Notes: a model not told the origin generated them from the letters alone. Positions 21,275 to 30,305 are shown, numbered from the stretch's first letter. The stretch is 64,000 nt of DNA from Prauserella alba (GCF_024171735.1 NZ_JAMTCH010000004.1:1116001-1180000), one strand, 5' to 3'. Program-made: numbers and translations.

Positions 21275-22318
21275 GTGACCGATGCGCAGCCCGGCGCGCT
21301 GATGACCGCGGAGATCGACCAGCAGCCCGACATGCTCGCCACGATCGCCGAGCACCGCGCCGAGATCGCGACCGTCGCAGCCGACATCGCCAGGCACCGT
21401 CCGCGGTTCGCACTGCTGGCGGCCCGCGGCTCCAGCGACCACGCCGCCATCTACGCGAAGTACCTGATCGAAGTGCTCCTCGGCCTCCCGGTCGGACTGG
21501 TGTCACCGTCGACGACCACGCTCTACGGCGCGCGCCCGGACCTGCGCGACGTCCTCGTCATCTCGGTGAGCCAGAGCGGCGGCTCCCCCGACCTGCTCGA
21601 AGTGACGCAGGCGGCGAGCGAGGCAGGTGCACGCACGGTGGCGGTCAGCAACACACGGTCGTCACAACTGTTCTCCGCCGCGGATCTCGCCGTGGACATC
21701 GGCGCAGGCGAGGAGAACGCGGTCGCGGCCACGAAGACGTACACGGCGACACTGCTGACGCTGTACCTGCTGGTCGACGCCATTCGCGGCGGCCAAGGTG
21801 CCGCGGTCGCCGACATCGGCGAGCGCGCCGGGGCGACGTTGCGGGACTCGGCCGGCCAGGTCGCCCGCGCGGTGGACCGGTTCCGGTTCGCCGGCCGGGT
21901 GATCTCGGCCGCCCGCGGCTACTCGTACGCCACCGCGCTGGAATCGTCGCTCAAGCTCGCCGAGACGAGCTACCTGCAGACGCATGCCTACAGCGGTGCG
22001 GACCTGTTGCACGGCCCGGTCGCGGCCGTCGACGAGGAGACCGCCGTGCTGGGGATGGCGAGCGCCGGCCGCGGCGGTGAGGTGATGGGCGACGTGCTGC
22101 GCGCGGTCGGCGAGCGCGGTGCGGACGTACTGGCGGTCGGCTCGGCGGCGTCGTCGATGCCGGCCGCACTGCGCATCGACGTCCCCGAGACCGCGGAAGA
22201 GGTGGCACCGATCCTGGAGATCCTTCCGGTGCAGCGCCTGGCCCTGCAGCTGTCACTCGCCAGGGGCGGCAACCCCGACAACCCGCGTGGCCTGCACAAA
22301 GTGACGAAGACGCGCTGA
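21275..22318 (+). CDS. SIS-domain sugar-phosphate isomerase/deaminase (GlmS-isomerase-like)
   Basis: 347 residues. Two SIS domains in tandem, as in the isomerase half of GlmS and in NagB-II/AgaS enzymes: LAARGSSDHAAIYAKYLIEV at about 50, VISVSQSGGSPDLLEVTQAA at about 98, SNTRSSQLF, NAVAATKTYTATLLTLYLLV, and ALESSLKLAETSYLQTHAYS near 220. The probable role is deaminating or isomerising GlcN-6-P. The GTG at 21275 was chosen over an in-frame ATG at 21254, because GAGAGGA lies six bases before it and the ATG overlaps the operator edge. It is coupled to the next gene by TGATG. Confidence 0.88.
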   Translation: MTDAQPGALMTAEIDQQPDMLATIAEHRAEIATVAADIARHRPRFALLAARGSSDHAAIYAKYLIEVLLGLPVGLVSPSTTTLYGARPDLRDVLVISVSQSGGSPDLLEVTQAASEAGARTVAVSNTRSSQLFSAADLAVDIGAGEENAVAATKTYTATLLTLYLLVDAIRGGQGAAVADIGERAGATLRDSAGQVARAVDRFRFAGRVISAARGYSYATALESSLKLAETSYLQTHAYSGADLLHGPVAAVDEETAVLGMASAGRGGEVMGDVLRAVGERGADVLAVGSAASSMPAALRIDVPETAEEVAPILEILPVQRLALQLSLARGGNPDNPRGLHKVTKTR

Positions 22319-23250
22319 TGTACGTCGTCGGAGTGGATGCGGGCGGCACCAGCACGAGGGCGTGCGCGGTCGACGCCGGCATGCGCGTGCTGGGCACCGG
22401 CCGGGCCGGCGGTGCGAACCCGAACTCGCATCCGCCGGAGAAGGCCGCGTCCGCCATCGCCGAGGCCGTCGCCGCGGCCACCGTCGACCTCGATCGCGCC
22501 GAACTCGGCGACTGCGTCGTCGGGATGGCCGGTTCCAGCAAGCTGACCGACCCGGCCGTCGCATCGCTGTTCGAACGCACGTGGCGGGAGTCGGGTTTCG
22601 ACGTCACGCCGCACGTGGTCTCCGACGCCGAGACGGCGTTCGCCTCGGCCACGGACGCACCGGACGGCACGGTCCTCGTCGCCGGCACGGGATCGATCGC
22701 GGGGCGGATCCGCGACCGGCGGATGGTGTCGGTCTCCGGCGGTTACGGCTGGCTACTCGGCGACGAAGGGTCGGGATTCTGGATCGGCAGAGCAGCGGTC
22801 CGGGCCACGCTCGACGCACTGACCAGGAACGATCCACTCGATGAGCTGACGAGGTCCGTGCTGGCGGAGGCCGGGGTGGACCCCGCGGAGCCGCGCGCGT
22901 TCCACCTGCTCATCACGGCTGTCAACGGGGAGCCGCCCGTTCAGCTGGCGCGGTTCGCACCACTCGTGAGCGCCGCGGCGGAGTCCGATCCCGCCGCGGC
23001 ACGCATCGCCGACGACGCAGCGGACCACCTGATCGACATCGCGCTCGCGGCCCGAGACAGCGAGGAGACCACGCCGATCGTGCTCGTCGGCAGTGTCCTC
23101 GGGGCAGGCAGCCCGGTGCGCCTGCGCATCCACGACCGCCTGCGCGACCGTGAGGTGCGGGAAAGCAAGGACGGGGTACTGGGAGCCGCGTGGCTGGCCG
23201 CGTTGAGGGGGTTCGGCCAACGCGTACCTCACCCGAACAGAGTAGGGTGA
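22318..23250 (+). CDS. N-acetylglucosamine kinase-like (BadF/BadG/BcrA/BcrD ATPase family)
   Basis: 310 residues. ASKHA-fold sugar kinase: VVGVDAGGTSTRACAVDAG is the phosphate-1 loop, CVVGMAGSSKLT, VSDAETAFASATD, VLVAGTGSIAGRI is phosphate-2, and GWLLGDEGSGFWIGRAAVRA is typical of GlcNAc kinases. It would phosphorylate internalised GlcNAc or a related amino sugar, feeding the SIS enzyme. It is the second gene in the probable DasR-controlled operon. Confidence 0.9.
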   Translation: MYVVGVDAGGTSTRACAVDAGMRVLGTGRAGGANPNSHPPEKAASAIAEAVAAATVDLDRAELGDCVVGMAGSSKLTDPAVASLFERTWRESGFDVTPHVVSDAETAFASATDAPDGTVLVAGTGSIAGRIRDRRMVSVSGGYGWLLGDEGSGFWIGRAAVRATLDALTRNDPLDELTRSVLAEAGVDPAEPRAFHLLITAVNGEPPVQLARFAPLVSAAAESDPAAARIADDAADHLIDIALAARDSEETTPIVLVGSVLGAGSPVRLRIHDRLRDREVRESKDGVLGAAWLAALRGFGQRVPHPNRVG

Positions 23251-23288
23251 CCCGCGGCCCCCGGACCTCCCCCCTCGCCGGGGGCCAC

Positions 23289-24389
23289 CTACTCGTCGCG
23301 CCCCGGTGGCGCGGACCGCGCGTTCGTGCCATCGGGGGACGCGCCCGAATCGATCGCACCGGCCGCTCTACCCTGGGTGGCATCCGCCGATGCTCCGGTG
23401 TTCCCCGGGGTACTGCCCTTCGCGACCCTCTTCCACGAAACCCCGTCGCCCGAAGCCGCGTCCCACGAGGAGCCGCTGCTGTCCTGGGCCTCTTCCTCAC
23501 TGGACGTGCCCGCACCGGACCGCTCCGGCTCGCGCGCCTCCGGTGGCACGGGATGCCGCAGACCGGGGTGCTGCGCGGGCAACGAATTGTGCAGCACCCA
23601 ACCGCTCACCCCGACGGTCAGCGCCACGAGCGGCCACGACAGCACCGTCCGCGCAACACCGAGCGCGACCACCTCCCCTGCCCACCACAGCACGCCGAAC
23701 ACGGCGATGCGCAGCGTGTACTGCCCCAGGACCCACACCCAGCTCGCGCGCGAGTACGCCCGCAGCAGATCCGGGTCGGACCGCCAGCGCGTCTTCTGCC
23801 CCAGCACGGTGCCCACGACGACGCCGAGCAACGGCCACCGGATCGCGATGCTCACGGCCCACGCGAGCGCGCTGGCCATGTTGGACAACAGCTGAATGAG
23901 GAAGAAGTCCTGCGCGCGGCCGGTACGCAGCGCGATCAGGGCCGCGAGCACGACGGCAGCCAGGCTGATCAGCACCGCCCTGATCTTGTCGCCACGGGCG
24001 AGCCGGAAACAGCCGATGGCCACGCTCAGGGCGATCGCGGCCGCGGCGCCCCATCCGATCGACGAGCCCGACACGAGCCAGCCGACGACGAACGCCACCG
24101 GCGGCAGACTCGCATCGATCGCGCCCTTGCGCCCGCCCAGCAGGCTCGCCAACGACTCGCGGCGCGGGCCCGGTTCGCCATCCGACGGCGGTTCACCGCG
24201 GTCCGCCGAGTCGCCGCGCGGTACCGGTTCACCACGCTCGACCGATCCGCCACGCTCGCTCGATTCACTGGGCGACGGCTGTTGCCCGCCCTGGGCCTGT
24301 TGCCCGCGCGGTGCCGATTCACTGCGTGGCACCGCGTCACTGCGTGGTGGGACCTCGCCCTGAGGCTCGTGCGGCGGCGTGTCACTCAC
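23289..24389 (-). CDS. DUF3159 multi-pass membrane protein with disordered tails
   Basis: 366 residues from the GTG at 24389, which follows GGTGGAG; a GTG 51 bp upstream is possible. About 80 N-terminal residues are Ser/Pro/Arg/Gly-rich repeats (SERGGSVERGEPVPRGDSAD type). Residues about 90-290 hold the DUF3159 core with about six hydrophobic segments, starting LLGGRKGAIDASLPPVAFVV and ending near VGVSGWVLHNSLP. The tail is Ser/Gly-rich. The function is unknown; the family is conserved in actinobacteria. Confidence 0.85.
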   Translation of the reverse strand: MSDTPPHEPQGEVPPRSDAVPRSESAPRGQQAQGGQQPSPSESSERGGSVERGEPVPRGDSADRGEPPSDGEPGPRRESLASLLGGRKGAIDASLPPVAFVVGWLVSGSSIGWGAAAAIALSVAIGCFRLARGDKIRAVLISLAAVVLAALIALRTGRAQDFFLIQLLSNMASALAWAVSIAIRWPLLGVVVGTVLGQKTRWRSDPDLLRAYSRASWVWVLGQYTLRIAVFGVLWWAGEVVALGVARTVLSWPLVALTVGVSGWVLHNSLPAQHPGLRHPVPPEAREPERSGAGTSSEEEAQDSSGSSWDAASGDGVSWKRVAKGSTPGNTGASADATQGRAAGAIDSGASPDGTNARSAPPGRDE

Positions 24390-24624
24390 GATCTCCACCC
24401 TGCCTGATTCAGCGCACTCGCATCGCCGACCTGCGTCCACGTTAGCTTCACCACACCCAACCCTCCGGTGTCCACATTACGGCTGCGTAGGTCGCCGCTG
24501 GAGGAGGAGACTGACACTCTTGGTCCGACCGGCGCCCGCGACGCAAGTCCCTCGGGGAAGAACGCGCCTCCGGCCGGTTGTTGATCAACTGGGAGAATGC
24601 GCGCACAGGGCGGAGGGAGACGTC

Positions 24625-25548
24625 GTGACCGGATACCGCAGCTTCGTCGCGATCGGCGACAGCTTCACCGAAGGCATGAACGACGAGCGACCCGACGGCA
24701 CGTACCGCGGCTGGGCCGACCGACTGGCCGAGATCCTCGCCGACGGATCCGCCGACTTCGCGTACGCGAATCTCGCCATCCGCGGCAAGATGCTCACCGA
24801 GATCATGACCGAGCAACTGCCGGTGGCTCTGGAGACCAAGCCTGACCTCGTCACGGTGTGCGCGGGCGGCAACGACATCATCGTGCCGGGTGCCGACGTC
24901 GACGCCAAGGCCGCCGAGTTCGAGGCGGGCATCGAGGCCCTCCGTGCCGCCGGCATCGAGGTGCTGATCTTCACCGGACCCGACACGAAGAGCATGTCGG
25001 TGATCAACATGCTGCGCGGGAAGGTCGCGATCTACAACGCGCACCTGCGCGCGATCGCCGACCGCCACGACACCAAGCTCGTCGATCTCTGGTCCATGGA
25101 CACGCTGCACGACATACGCGCGTGGAGTGACGACCGACTGCACTTCACGCCCGAGGCACACCGGCGGATCGCGCTCCGCACCGCGGAGGTGCTGGACGTG
25201 CCCACGGCAGAGGACTGGCGGGAACCGTGGCCGGAGACCGACGGCGACCCGAACTGGCTCACGCTCCGCCGCAGCGACCTCGAGTGGACCAGGGCGCACC
25301 TGCTGCCGTGGATCCGCCGTCAGCTGCGCGGCGAATCGCTCGGGGACGGAATCACCCCGAAGCGCCCTCGCCTGGCTCCGCTGCGTGACTCGGCGGCTTC
25401 GGCGCAGCTGTGCCAGCAGGTCGGCGCCACGACCTCGGCGTCGATCACGGCCGCAACGACAACGGCCCCGCCTCCTGCGACGACCACCACGGCCACGACG
25501 CCTTCCGCCGCCACCCGCTCCACTCTGATCGACCCCTCCGAGAACTGA
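24625..25548 (+). CDS. SGNH/GDSL hydrolase
   Basis: 307 residues. Block I FVAIGDSFTEGMND gives the catalytic Ser. LAIRGKML is block II (Gly), VTVCAGGNDI is block III (Asn), and DRLHFTPEAHRRIALRTAEV holds the catalytic Asp-x-x-His. No signal peptide, so probably a cytoplasmic esterase, lipase or deacetylase. GTG at 24625 follows GGAGGGA. The last 50 residues are a Thr/Ala/Pro tail (TTTAPPPATTTTATT) beyond the usual family end. This may be an extension by loss of an earlier stop. The gene runs into a repeat array. Confidence 0.88.
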   Translation: MTGYRSFVAIGDSFTEGMNDERPDGTYRGWADRLAEILADGSADFAYANLAIRGKMLTEIMTEQLPVALETKPDLVTVCAGGNDIIVPGADVDAKAAEFEAGIEALRAAGIEVLIFTGPDTKSMSVINMLRGKVAIYNAHLRAIADRHDTKLVDLWSMDTLHDIRAWSDDRLHFTPEAHRRIALRTAEVLDVPTAEDWREPWPETDGDPNWLTLRRSDLEWTRAHLLPWIRRQLRGESLGDGITPKRPRLAPLRDSAASAQLCQQVGATTSASITAATTTAPPPATTTTATTPSAATRSTLIDPSEN

Positions 25549-25557
25549 CCTCCGCGA

Positions 25558-25660
25558 CCCGTGTTGCACTCCGCGACCCGTGTTGCACTCCGCGGGGCCC
25601 GTGTTGCGGGTTCCGGGAGCTGTGTTGCGCTTCGCGGGGCCCGTGTTGCGTTCCCGCGTC
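25558..25660 (+). repeat. 21-bp tandem repeat array, locus 4 (5 units)
   Basis: GTGTTGC cores at 25561, 25580, 25601, 25622 and 25643: one 19-bp and three 21-bp steps. It starts within 10 bp of the SGNH hydrolase stop. This is the one array not between convergent genes; the next gene (25923) runs the same way. Confidence 0.88.
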
Positions 25661-25922
25661 GGCTGTCGGCGTCCACTGCGTCCGGTCGGCCGCGGCGGGA
25701 GGACCGAAGTGGGAGGGCCGAAGCCGGAGGACCAAAGCGGGAGAACCGAGGCGGCAACCGGAGAACCGAGGCGGAGCGGCAGCCGGACGCCGCGTTCACG
25801 GCTGACGACATCGACCACGCCGCTGCCGGACGGACCACGCCCCTCCCGGAGGCTCACCACTCACACGCGTCACTCCCGTCGCTGCGTTCGCGGGGTGGGT
25901 GGTTCACGCCTATCGTCGTTGC
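25661..25922. other. Intergenic region with degenerate GGAGAACCGAGGCGG repeats
   Basis: Between 25700 and 25790 the DNA is a run of imperfect units of about 13-17 bp (GGAGGGCCGAAGCC, GGAGGACCAAAGC, GGAGAACCGAGGCGG twice). The remainder up to the OmpA-family start shows no gene I can support. The promoter for the OmpA gene is expected in the last 100 bases. Confidence 0.5.
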
Positions 25923-26588
25923 ATGGCCGGGAAGAATGGGCGGTTCTGGCTGATTCCGCTCGCGTTCGCCGTGTCGGGACTTCTGGCGTTCGGTGCGACG
26001 TGGGCGACGGCCGACCGGATCGAACACGACCTGCGCGACGAGGCACAGACCGCGCTACGCGACGCCGGGATGCGCGCGCCCGCCGTGACGATCGACGGGC
26101 GCGACGCCACCGTGTCGAACGTTCCGCGGGGACACGGTGAGCGGGCCGGCACCGTCGTCGGCGGCGTCGAGGGCGTCCGTGCCGTCGACGTGCAGGAGGC
26201 GCAGACCGGCCCGGCCGCCGTGCGGACACAACGGGCGATCGACGGCGCTCTCCGGCGGACACCGATCGGGTTCGTCCCGTACGGCGACGAACTCACCGCC
26301 GGCGGCAGAAGCGCCGTCGCACACGTGGCCGACATCCTGCGTTCGGCGCCGACCACGCTGCGGTTCGAGGTCGCGGGCCACGTCGCACCGGTCCCGAATC
26401 TCGACGACGACGAGGCCCGCACGCTGTCACGCGAGCGGGCGGACGCCGTGGCGGCCGACCTCGCCGAGGCCGGTATTCCCCGCGACCGGCTGACGACCGT
26501 CGGCCACGGCGACACCCGGCCCGTCGCCGGCGGGGACGGCCCCGAGGCGGACCGGGCGAACCGGCGCGTGGAGATCCACGTGCGCTGA
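25923..26588 (+). CDS. OmpA-family protein with BON-like domain (ArfA/OmpATb-like)
   Basis: 221 residues. One N-terminal membrane segment (WLIPLAFAVSGLLAFGATWA) is followed by a BON-like region (about 35-85: ALRDAGMRAPAVTIDGRDAT, GVEGVRAVDVQ) and an OmpA C-terminal domain (about 105-221: FVPYGDELTAGGRSAVAHVA, LSRERADAVAADLAEAGIPR, RANRRVEIHV). The order TM-BON-OmpA is that of mycobacterial OmpATb/ArfA, linked to envelope function at acid pH. A small TM protein follows, as arfB and arfC follow arfA. Orthology is inference. Confidence 0.85.
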   Translation: MAGKNGRFWLIPLAFAVSGLLAFGATWATADRIEHDLRDEAQTALRDAGMRAPAVTIDGRDATVSNVPRGHGERAGTVVGGVEGVRAVDVQEAQTGPAAVRTQRAIDGALRRTPIGFVPYGDELTAGGRSAVAHVADILRSAPTTLRFEVAGHVAPVPNLDDDEARTLSRERADAVAADLAEAGIPRDRLTTVGHGDTRPVAGGDGPEADRANRRVEIHVR

Positions 26589-26648
26589 TCACCGACGACG
26601 ACGCCGGCACGAGCGACGCCGACCGGAACGACGAGGAGGGAAACGCCC

Positions 26649-27227
26649 ATGCTGTGGTTGTTCGGACAGATCTGGCTCTGGCTGCTCGTCGCGTTCGCAC
26701 TCGGAGCACTGGCCGGGGCACTGCTGACCTGGCCCGCACGTCGCAGGCGGGACGCCGACGCCGGCTCCGCCACCGACGCTCCCGCCTCGACGTCGGAGGC
26801 GGCCACGTCGGCAGCCGTGAGGTCCGGCCCCTCCGTGGGCGGGACTGCGACGTTCGCACCGCTGGAGCCCGACGCGGCGGTGCCCGGCTCGGCGGGCCAC
26901 GCCGCGGCCACGTCCGGCTCGCACGCATCCGGCCGGGCCGCACCCGCGGCGGACGTCACCGGTCAGCAGTCCCACCATGCGAACGGGCCCGCTCACCACC
27001 GCGGCCATCGGCGCGCCCCGCGCACTCCCGACGTCGAACAGGCACGGCCCAGCGCCCGCGACGAGGCGGCCGACAACCACGTCATCGGCACCCTCGACGA
27101 GACCACGGGCGCAGGCCGGACGTCGGGAACGCTGCCGTCGCGGCGCGCGTGGCACACCCGCAACGAGTGGCCGGACGAGGCCGACGAGTGGGCCACCGAG
27201 CACGGCATCCCCCGTTCAGGCGGCTGA
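26649..27227 (+). CDS. Small N-terminally anchored membrane protein downstream of the OmpA gene
   Basis: 192 residues. One hydrophobic N-terminal segment (LWLFGQIWLWLLVAFALGAL) is followed by an Arg-rich stop-transfer and about 150 hydrophilic Ala/Gly/Thr/His-rich residues, probably disordered. It lies 60 bp after the OmpA-family gene on the same strand and follows a GAGGAGGG. Its position and build resemble mycobacterial ArfC, without clear sequence similarity that I can judge. Confidence 0.75.
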   Translation: MLWLFGQIWLWLLVAFALGALAGALLTWPARRRRDADAGSATDAPASTSEAATSAAVRSGPSVGGTATFAPLEPDAAVPGSAGHAAATSGSHASGRAAPAADVTGQQSHHANGPAHHRGHRRAPRTPDVEQARPSARDEAADNHVIGTLDETTGAGRTSGTLPSRRAWHTRNEWPDEADEWATEHGIPRSGG

Positions 27228-27299
27228 CCTCGCGCTCCGTGGCGGCTGATAAGTTCGCTGAGCCGCTTCGGCGCTTCGTCGGCGATGTAAGGAACGTGG

Positions 27300-27791
27300 A
27301 TGCCGCTCCCATACTGGACACCGGACAACGTTCTGCCTCCGGGACGACACCCCGCCGACCTGTCCGATCTCTACGAGAGGTTCGTGTGGGACGCCCCGCA
27401 CCGCAACGAGCGCGAGGTGCTGTTCAGTGCACTGTCCGGCTACCTCGGCGTCGTCGGTGGTCTCATCCCTTCGGGCAGGGCCTGGGTCTCCGGGGAGATA
27501 GCCGTTCGCTCCGAGAACGTTCCGCGGGACATCGACGTGCTGCTCATCCCGGACGAGTGGGGAAGCCTGAAACGTCTCACCGGTCCCGCGCGTGAGGCAC
27601 TGTACGGGATGCTCACGCTCAACGGTGTGATCGCGGAGCAGCCCGCGATGTACCTGGACCGGGTCCGCCCGATGAGCGGCCTGCTCGACGGGTTCCTGTG
27701 CCGGCCCGGCGACGAAGAGGCGTGGGAGCCGACGTGGGCGCGTGGTCCGATCCACGGGATGTTCAAGGGATTCGCGGAGGTGACGTGGTGA
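27300..27791 (+). CDS. DUF6932-like protein with nucleotidyltransferase-like DxD segment
   Basis: 163 residues, no membrane segment. The centre reads WVSGEIAVRSENVPRDIDVL: a Gly-rich strand followed by Asp-Ile-Asp-Val. This is the spacing seen in minimal nucleotidyltransferase folds, although the usual GS start is replaced by SGE. It resembles DUF6932 proteins. Its stop overlaps the start of the next gene (GTGA at 27788-27791), so the two are translationally coupled. A small nucleotidyltransferase plus partner suggests a toxin-antitoxin-like or defence pair, but this is inference only. Confidence 0.65.
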   Translation: MPLPYWTPDNVLPPGRHPADLSDLYERFVWDAPHRNEREVLFSALSGYLGVVGGLIPSGRAWVSGEIAVRSENVPRDIDVLLIPDEWGSLKRLTGPAREALYGMLTLNGVIAEQPAMYLDRVRPMSGLLDGFLCRPGDEEAWEPTWARGPIHGMFKGFAEVTW

Positions 27792-28663
27792 GTTTCGAGG
27801 ACATCGCCGATGCGATTCCCGGCGGCACCTGGCTGGACGATCTGGCGCGCGCTTCCGCCCGCGCGGCGAACGCGAAGTTCGAGCGGCCGAGCCGGTCGGC
27901 GCTGCTGCGGGTGTCGATGCTCGATTCGCCGCGCATGGACGCCTACGCGTTCTCCGACATCAGCCGCGCGTTGCAGGACGCGACCGCGAAGGTCGGCCAC
28001 ATCGTCCGCAATCCGCAGGGCGAGATCACCTACGTCCAGCCCGCGGACCGGGAGAAGGCGCCGTTGTTGCAGCGTGGCCAGGCGGGCAACGCGTTGTTCT
28101 TCGGTTTTCCCGAAACGTCCGACCCGGACGCGCTGATCAACGACGGCATCGAGACGCTGTCGGAGCGGGCGGTGAAGGAGCTGTGCGACTTCCTGCCGAT
28201 CAACGGTTCCGACGACGGCGCACTCGACGCGGTGCTGTTGCAGCGGGACACGATCCGCAACGCGGTGAGCGACGTCGTCAACGCCGTCACCAAGACCTCC
28301 AGCCTGGGCCTCACGCTGACGCCGACGTCCGGTGAGGAGGTCACGCGCAGCATGACCACCGAGCAGGCACGCGTGTTGCACAACAGCCTGCGGGAGTCGC
28401 GTGAGGACGTCGGCTACGAGACGGTCACCGGCAGGCTCGACGGCGTACGAACCCGCAGGCGGATCTTCTACCTCGAACGCGACACGGGCAGCACGATCCA
28501 GGGTGCGGTCGTGCCGGATCTGCTCGACCAGATCAAGGTGAACCTCGACCGGCCGGTCACGGCTCGGCTGCGGGTGGTCCGCACCACCACGATCGACGGC
28601 CGCCGCGGACGCCCCGTGTACGAGCTGCTCGACATTCACGGCGAGACGAGCCTGTTCGACTGA
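27788..28663 (+). CDS. Conserved protein of unknown function, partner of the DUF6932-like gene
   Basis: 291 residues, soluble, no signal peptide. It starts at the GTG inside the previous stop overlap. Segments worth noting: SRSALLRVSMLDSPRMDAYA, a central helical part (ERAVKELCDFLPINGSDDGA), and a C-terminal beta-rich part (RRRIFYLERDTGSTIQGAVV, ARLRVVRTTTIDGRRGRPVY). I do not recognise the family. Overlapping translation with its neighbour suggests the two products act together in a fixed ratio. A strong hairpin follows at 28860. Confidence 0.7.
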   Translation: MSFEDIADAIPGGTWLDDLARASARAANAKFERPSRSALLRVSMLDSPRMDAYAFSDISRALQDATAKVGHIVRNPQGEITYVQPADREKAPLLQRGQAGNALFFGFPETSDPDALINDGIETLSERAVKELCDFLPINGSDDGALDAVLLQRDTIRNAVSDVVNAVTKTSSLGLTLTPTSGEEVTRSMTTEQARVLHNSLRESREDVGYETVTGRLDGVRTRRRIFYLERDTGSTIQGAVVPDLLDQIKVNLDRPVTARLRVVRTTTIDGRRGRPVYELLDIHGETSLFD

Positions 28664-29178
28664 TCGCATCCGGACGTATCCGGACGCACCAGCCCGGCAT
28701 TCGCAAACCGGAGAATCCGGACTCGCGCGGAATCTCGCCGGGAGACGGAAGCGGCGGCGGGCGCACGGAAATCGGGGACCGCGCAGAATCGGTGACCGCG
28801 CAGAAATCGGCCGCGAGCAGGAAAAGTGCGGATCGGGAACGGCGGATCCGGAACAGAATACGGCCCCGTGCCATCAGTCCCGATCTGATGGCGCGGGGCC
28901 GTACTCCTCGTTCCTCGCCGCCTCCACCGCGGACACGCGGCGCCCACCCCGAGCAAAAGGAGTCACCAAGCCGCTGGGGGACGACTGCCCCATCACTGTG
29001 CGATGGGGTGGCGACACGGTAACAGGCTGCGCAAGGTTGAACACACCCACCCCCGCGTGCAACCTGTCGCCGATGGCGGTGCCGCCGCCTGTTCTGTTCT
29101 GTCAATGGTTCAACCGGTCACCGGTGCCTGCTCCGGCCGGTGCAGTGTCGACGGCGCGGCGCGCACCGGTGCCGTCGC
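28664..29178. other. Convergent intergenic region (515 bp) with hairpins
   Basis: It lies between the two-gene cassette (rightward) and ectD (leftward). It holds a strong 18-bp-stem hairpin at 28860-28902 and a smaller one near 28988-29008 (CCCCATC/GATGGGG). Local duplications such as GGGGACCGCGCAGAAT/GGTGACCGCGCAGAAAT occur near 28770-28805. No gene was supported. Confidence 0.6.
28860..28902. terminator. 18-bp-stem hairpin between convergent genes
   Basis: The left arm (28860-28877, ACGGCCCCGTGCCATCAG) pairs with the right arm (28885-28902) across a 7-base loop, with one G-T/G-U position. No T-tract follows on either strand. By position it should end transcription from both sides, or block antisense reading into ectD. 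Confidence 0.7.
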
Positions 29179-30138
29179 TCACCGGCTCAGTGGGGCGGTG
29201 TCGCGGGCACCGATGAACGAGGGCCGCGGGCTGCTCGCCGCGAACGGCTCGACCGGCGCGTTCTCCACACTGTTGAACACGAGGAAGATGTTCGACCGCG
29301 GATACGGCGTGATGTTGTTGCCCGACCCGTGCATGATGTTGGAGTCGAAGAACAATGCCGATCCGGCCGGCCCGGTGAACTGGTCGATACCACAGGATGC
29401 GGCGAGCTTGGTGATGTCGTCCTCGCGTGGAACGCCGACCTCCTGCTCCTTCAGCGACGCCTTGTAGTGGTCGTCGGGCGTTTCGCCGAGGCACTGCACG
29501 AATGTCCGGTGCGAGCCGGGCATCACCATCAGGCCGCCGTTGTACGGGTAGTTGTCGGTCAGTGCGATCGAGCAACTGACGGCCCGCGGCCGTGGCATGC
29601 CGTCTTCGGCGTGCCACGTCTCGAAGTCCGAGTGCCAGTAGAAGCCGTTGCCGCGGAAACCGGGCATGTAGTTGACCCGGCTCTGGTGCAGATACACCTC
29701 GGAACCGAGGATCTGCCGCGCCCGATCGAGGATGCGCTCATCACGCGCGAGCCTGTCGATCAGTTCGCTGATGCGGTGGACTTCGAAGATCGACCGCACT
29801 TCCCCGGACGACTTCTCGGTGACGACGCGCTCGTCGCTCTTGAGGCCACTGTCCGACGAGAGCCGCACCAGTTCCTGCCAATAGCCCTGCACCTCGGCGG
29901 GCGTGATCAGTTCTTCCAGGATGGTGTAGCCGTTGCCGGCGTGGGCGGCGACCTCGTCGCTGCCCAGCGGACCGTCTGCGGCGGCACCCCACACGGTGGG
30001 GTCCGGCCGATCGAGCAGTTGCGGTTCCCCGGCGCTCAGTCGCGTCGGGTAGGCGTCCGTTCCGCCGTTCGAGTCGGCGTCGCGGAAGGACGCATCGATG
30101 TTCTGGGACATACCGGAAATTCGGTCCGCAAGAGTCAC
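29179..30138 (-). CDS. ectD: Ectoine hydroxylase
   Basis: 319 residues. This Fe(II)/2-oxoglutarate dioxygenase makes 5-hydroxyectoine from ectoine. The family signature is present: FYWHSDFETWHAEDGMPRPR (Fe ligands His and Asp), SCSIALTDNYPYNGGLMVMP, PGSHRTFVQCLGETP, and SNIMHGSGNNITPYPRSNIF (second Fe His and 2-oxoglutarate Arg). The GTG at 30138 follows AGGAGG with good spacing; an internal ATG 27 bases later is weaker. A terminator at 30207-30258 separates it from ectC. Confidence 0.97.
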   Translation of the reverse strand: MTLADRISGMSQNIDASFRDADSNGGTDAYPTRLSAGEPQLLDRPDPTVWGAAADGPLGSDEVAAHAGNGYTILEELITPAEVQGYWQELVRLSSDSGLKSDERVVTEKSSGEVRSIFEVHRISELIDRLARDERILDRARQILGSEVYLHQSRVNYMPGFRGNGFYWHSDFETWHAEDGMPRPRAVSCSIALTDNYPYNGGLMVMPGSHRTFVQCLGETPDDHYKASLKEQEVGVPREDDITKLAASCGIDQFTGPAGSALFFDSNIMHGSGNNITPYPRSNIFLVFNSVENAPVEPFAASSPRPSFIGARDTAPLSR

Positions 30139-30206
30139 GTTCTCCTCCTACGAATCTCGCACTCTCTGGTGTTCTTCGGTGACTGTTCCTCTCGTGAGAC
30201 GCGAAA

Positions 30207-30258
30207 AACCCGGCCGGGCGAACGTCGTGGTGTCACGACGCCTCACACCCGCCGGGTT
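30207..30258 (-). terminator. Branched intrinsic terminator between ectC and ectD
   Basis: Outer arms AACCCGGC (30207-30214) and GCCGGGTT (30251-30258) enclose an inner hairpin CGTCGTG/CACGACG (30223-30229 and 30234-30240). In the ect reading direction the outer arm runs into TTTTTCGC, a short U-tract. It is placed to stop transcription after ectC, so ectD would need read-through or its own promoter in the 60-70 bp that remain. Confidence 0.75.
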
Positions 30259-30305
30259 CCCGCGGAGCTTTCGGATTACGCCACCGGCAGGCGGTGACGC
30301 AGTTA

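Noticed and set aside
25661-25922. Gene in the gap between the SGNH hydrolase and the OmpA-family gene
   Set aside because: All open frames read through imperfect GGAGAACCGAGG repeats and have no start with a ribosome site.
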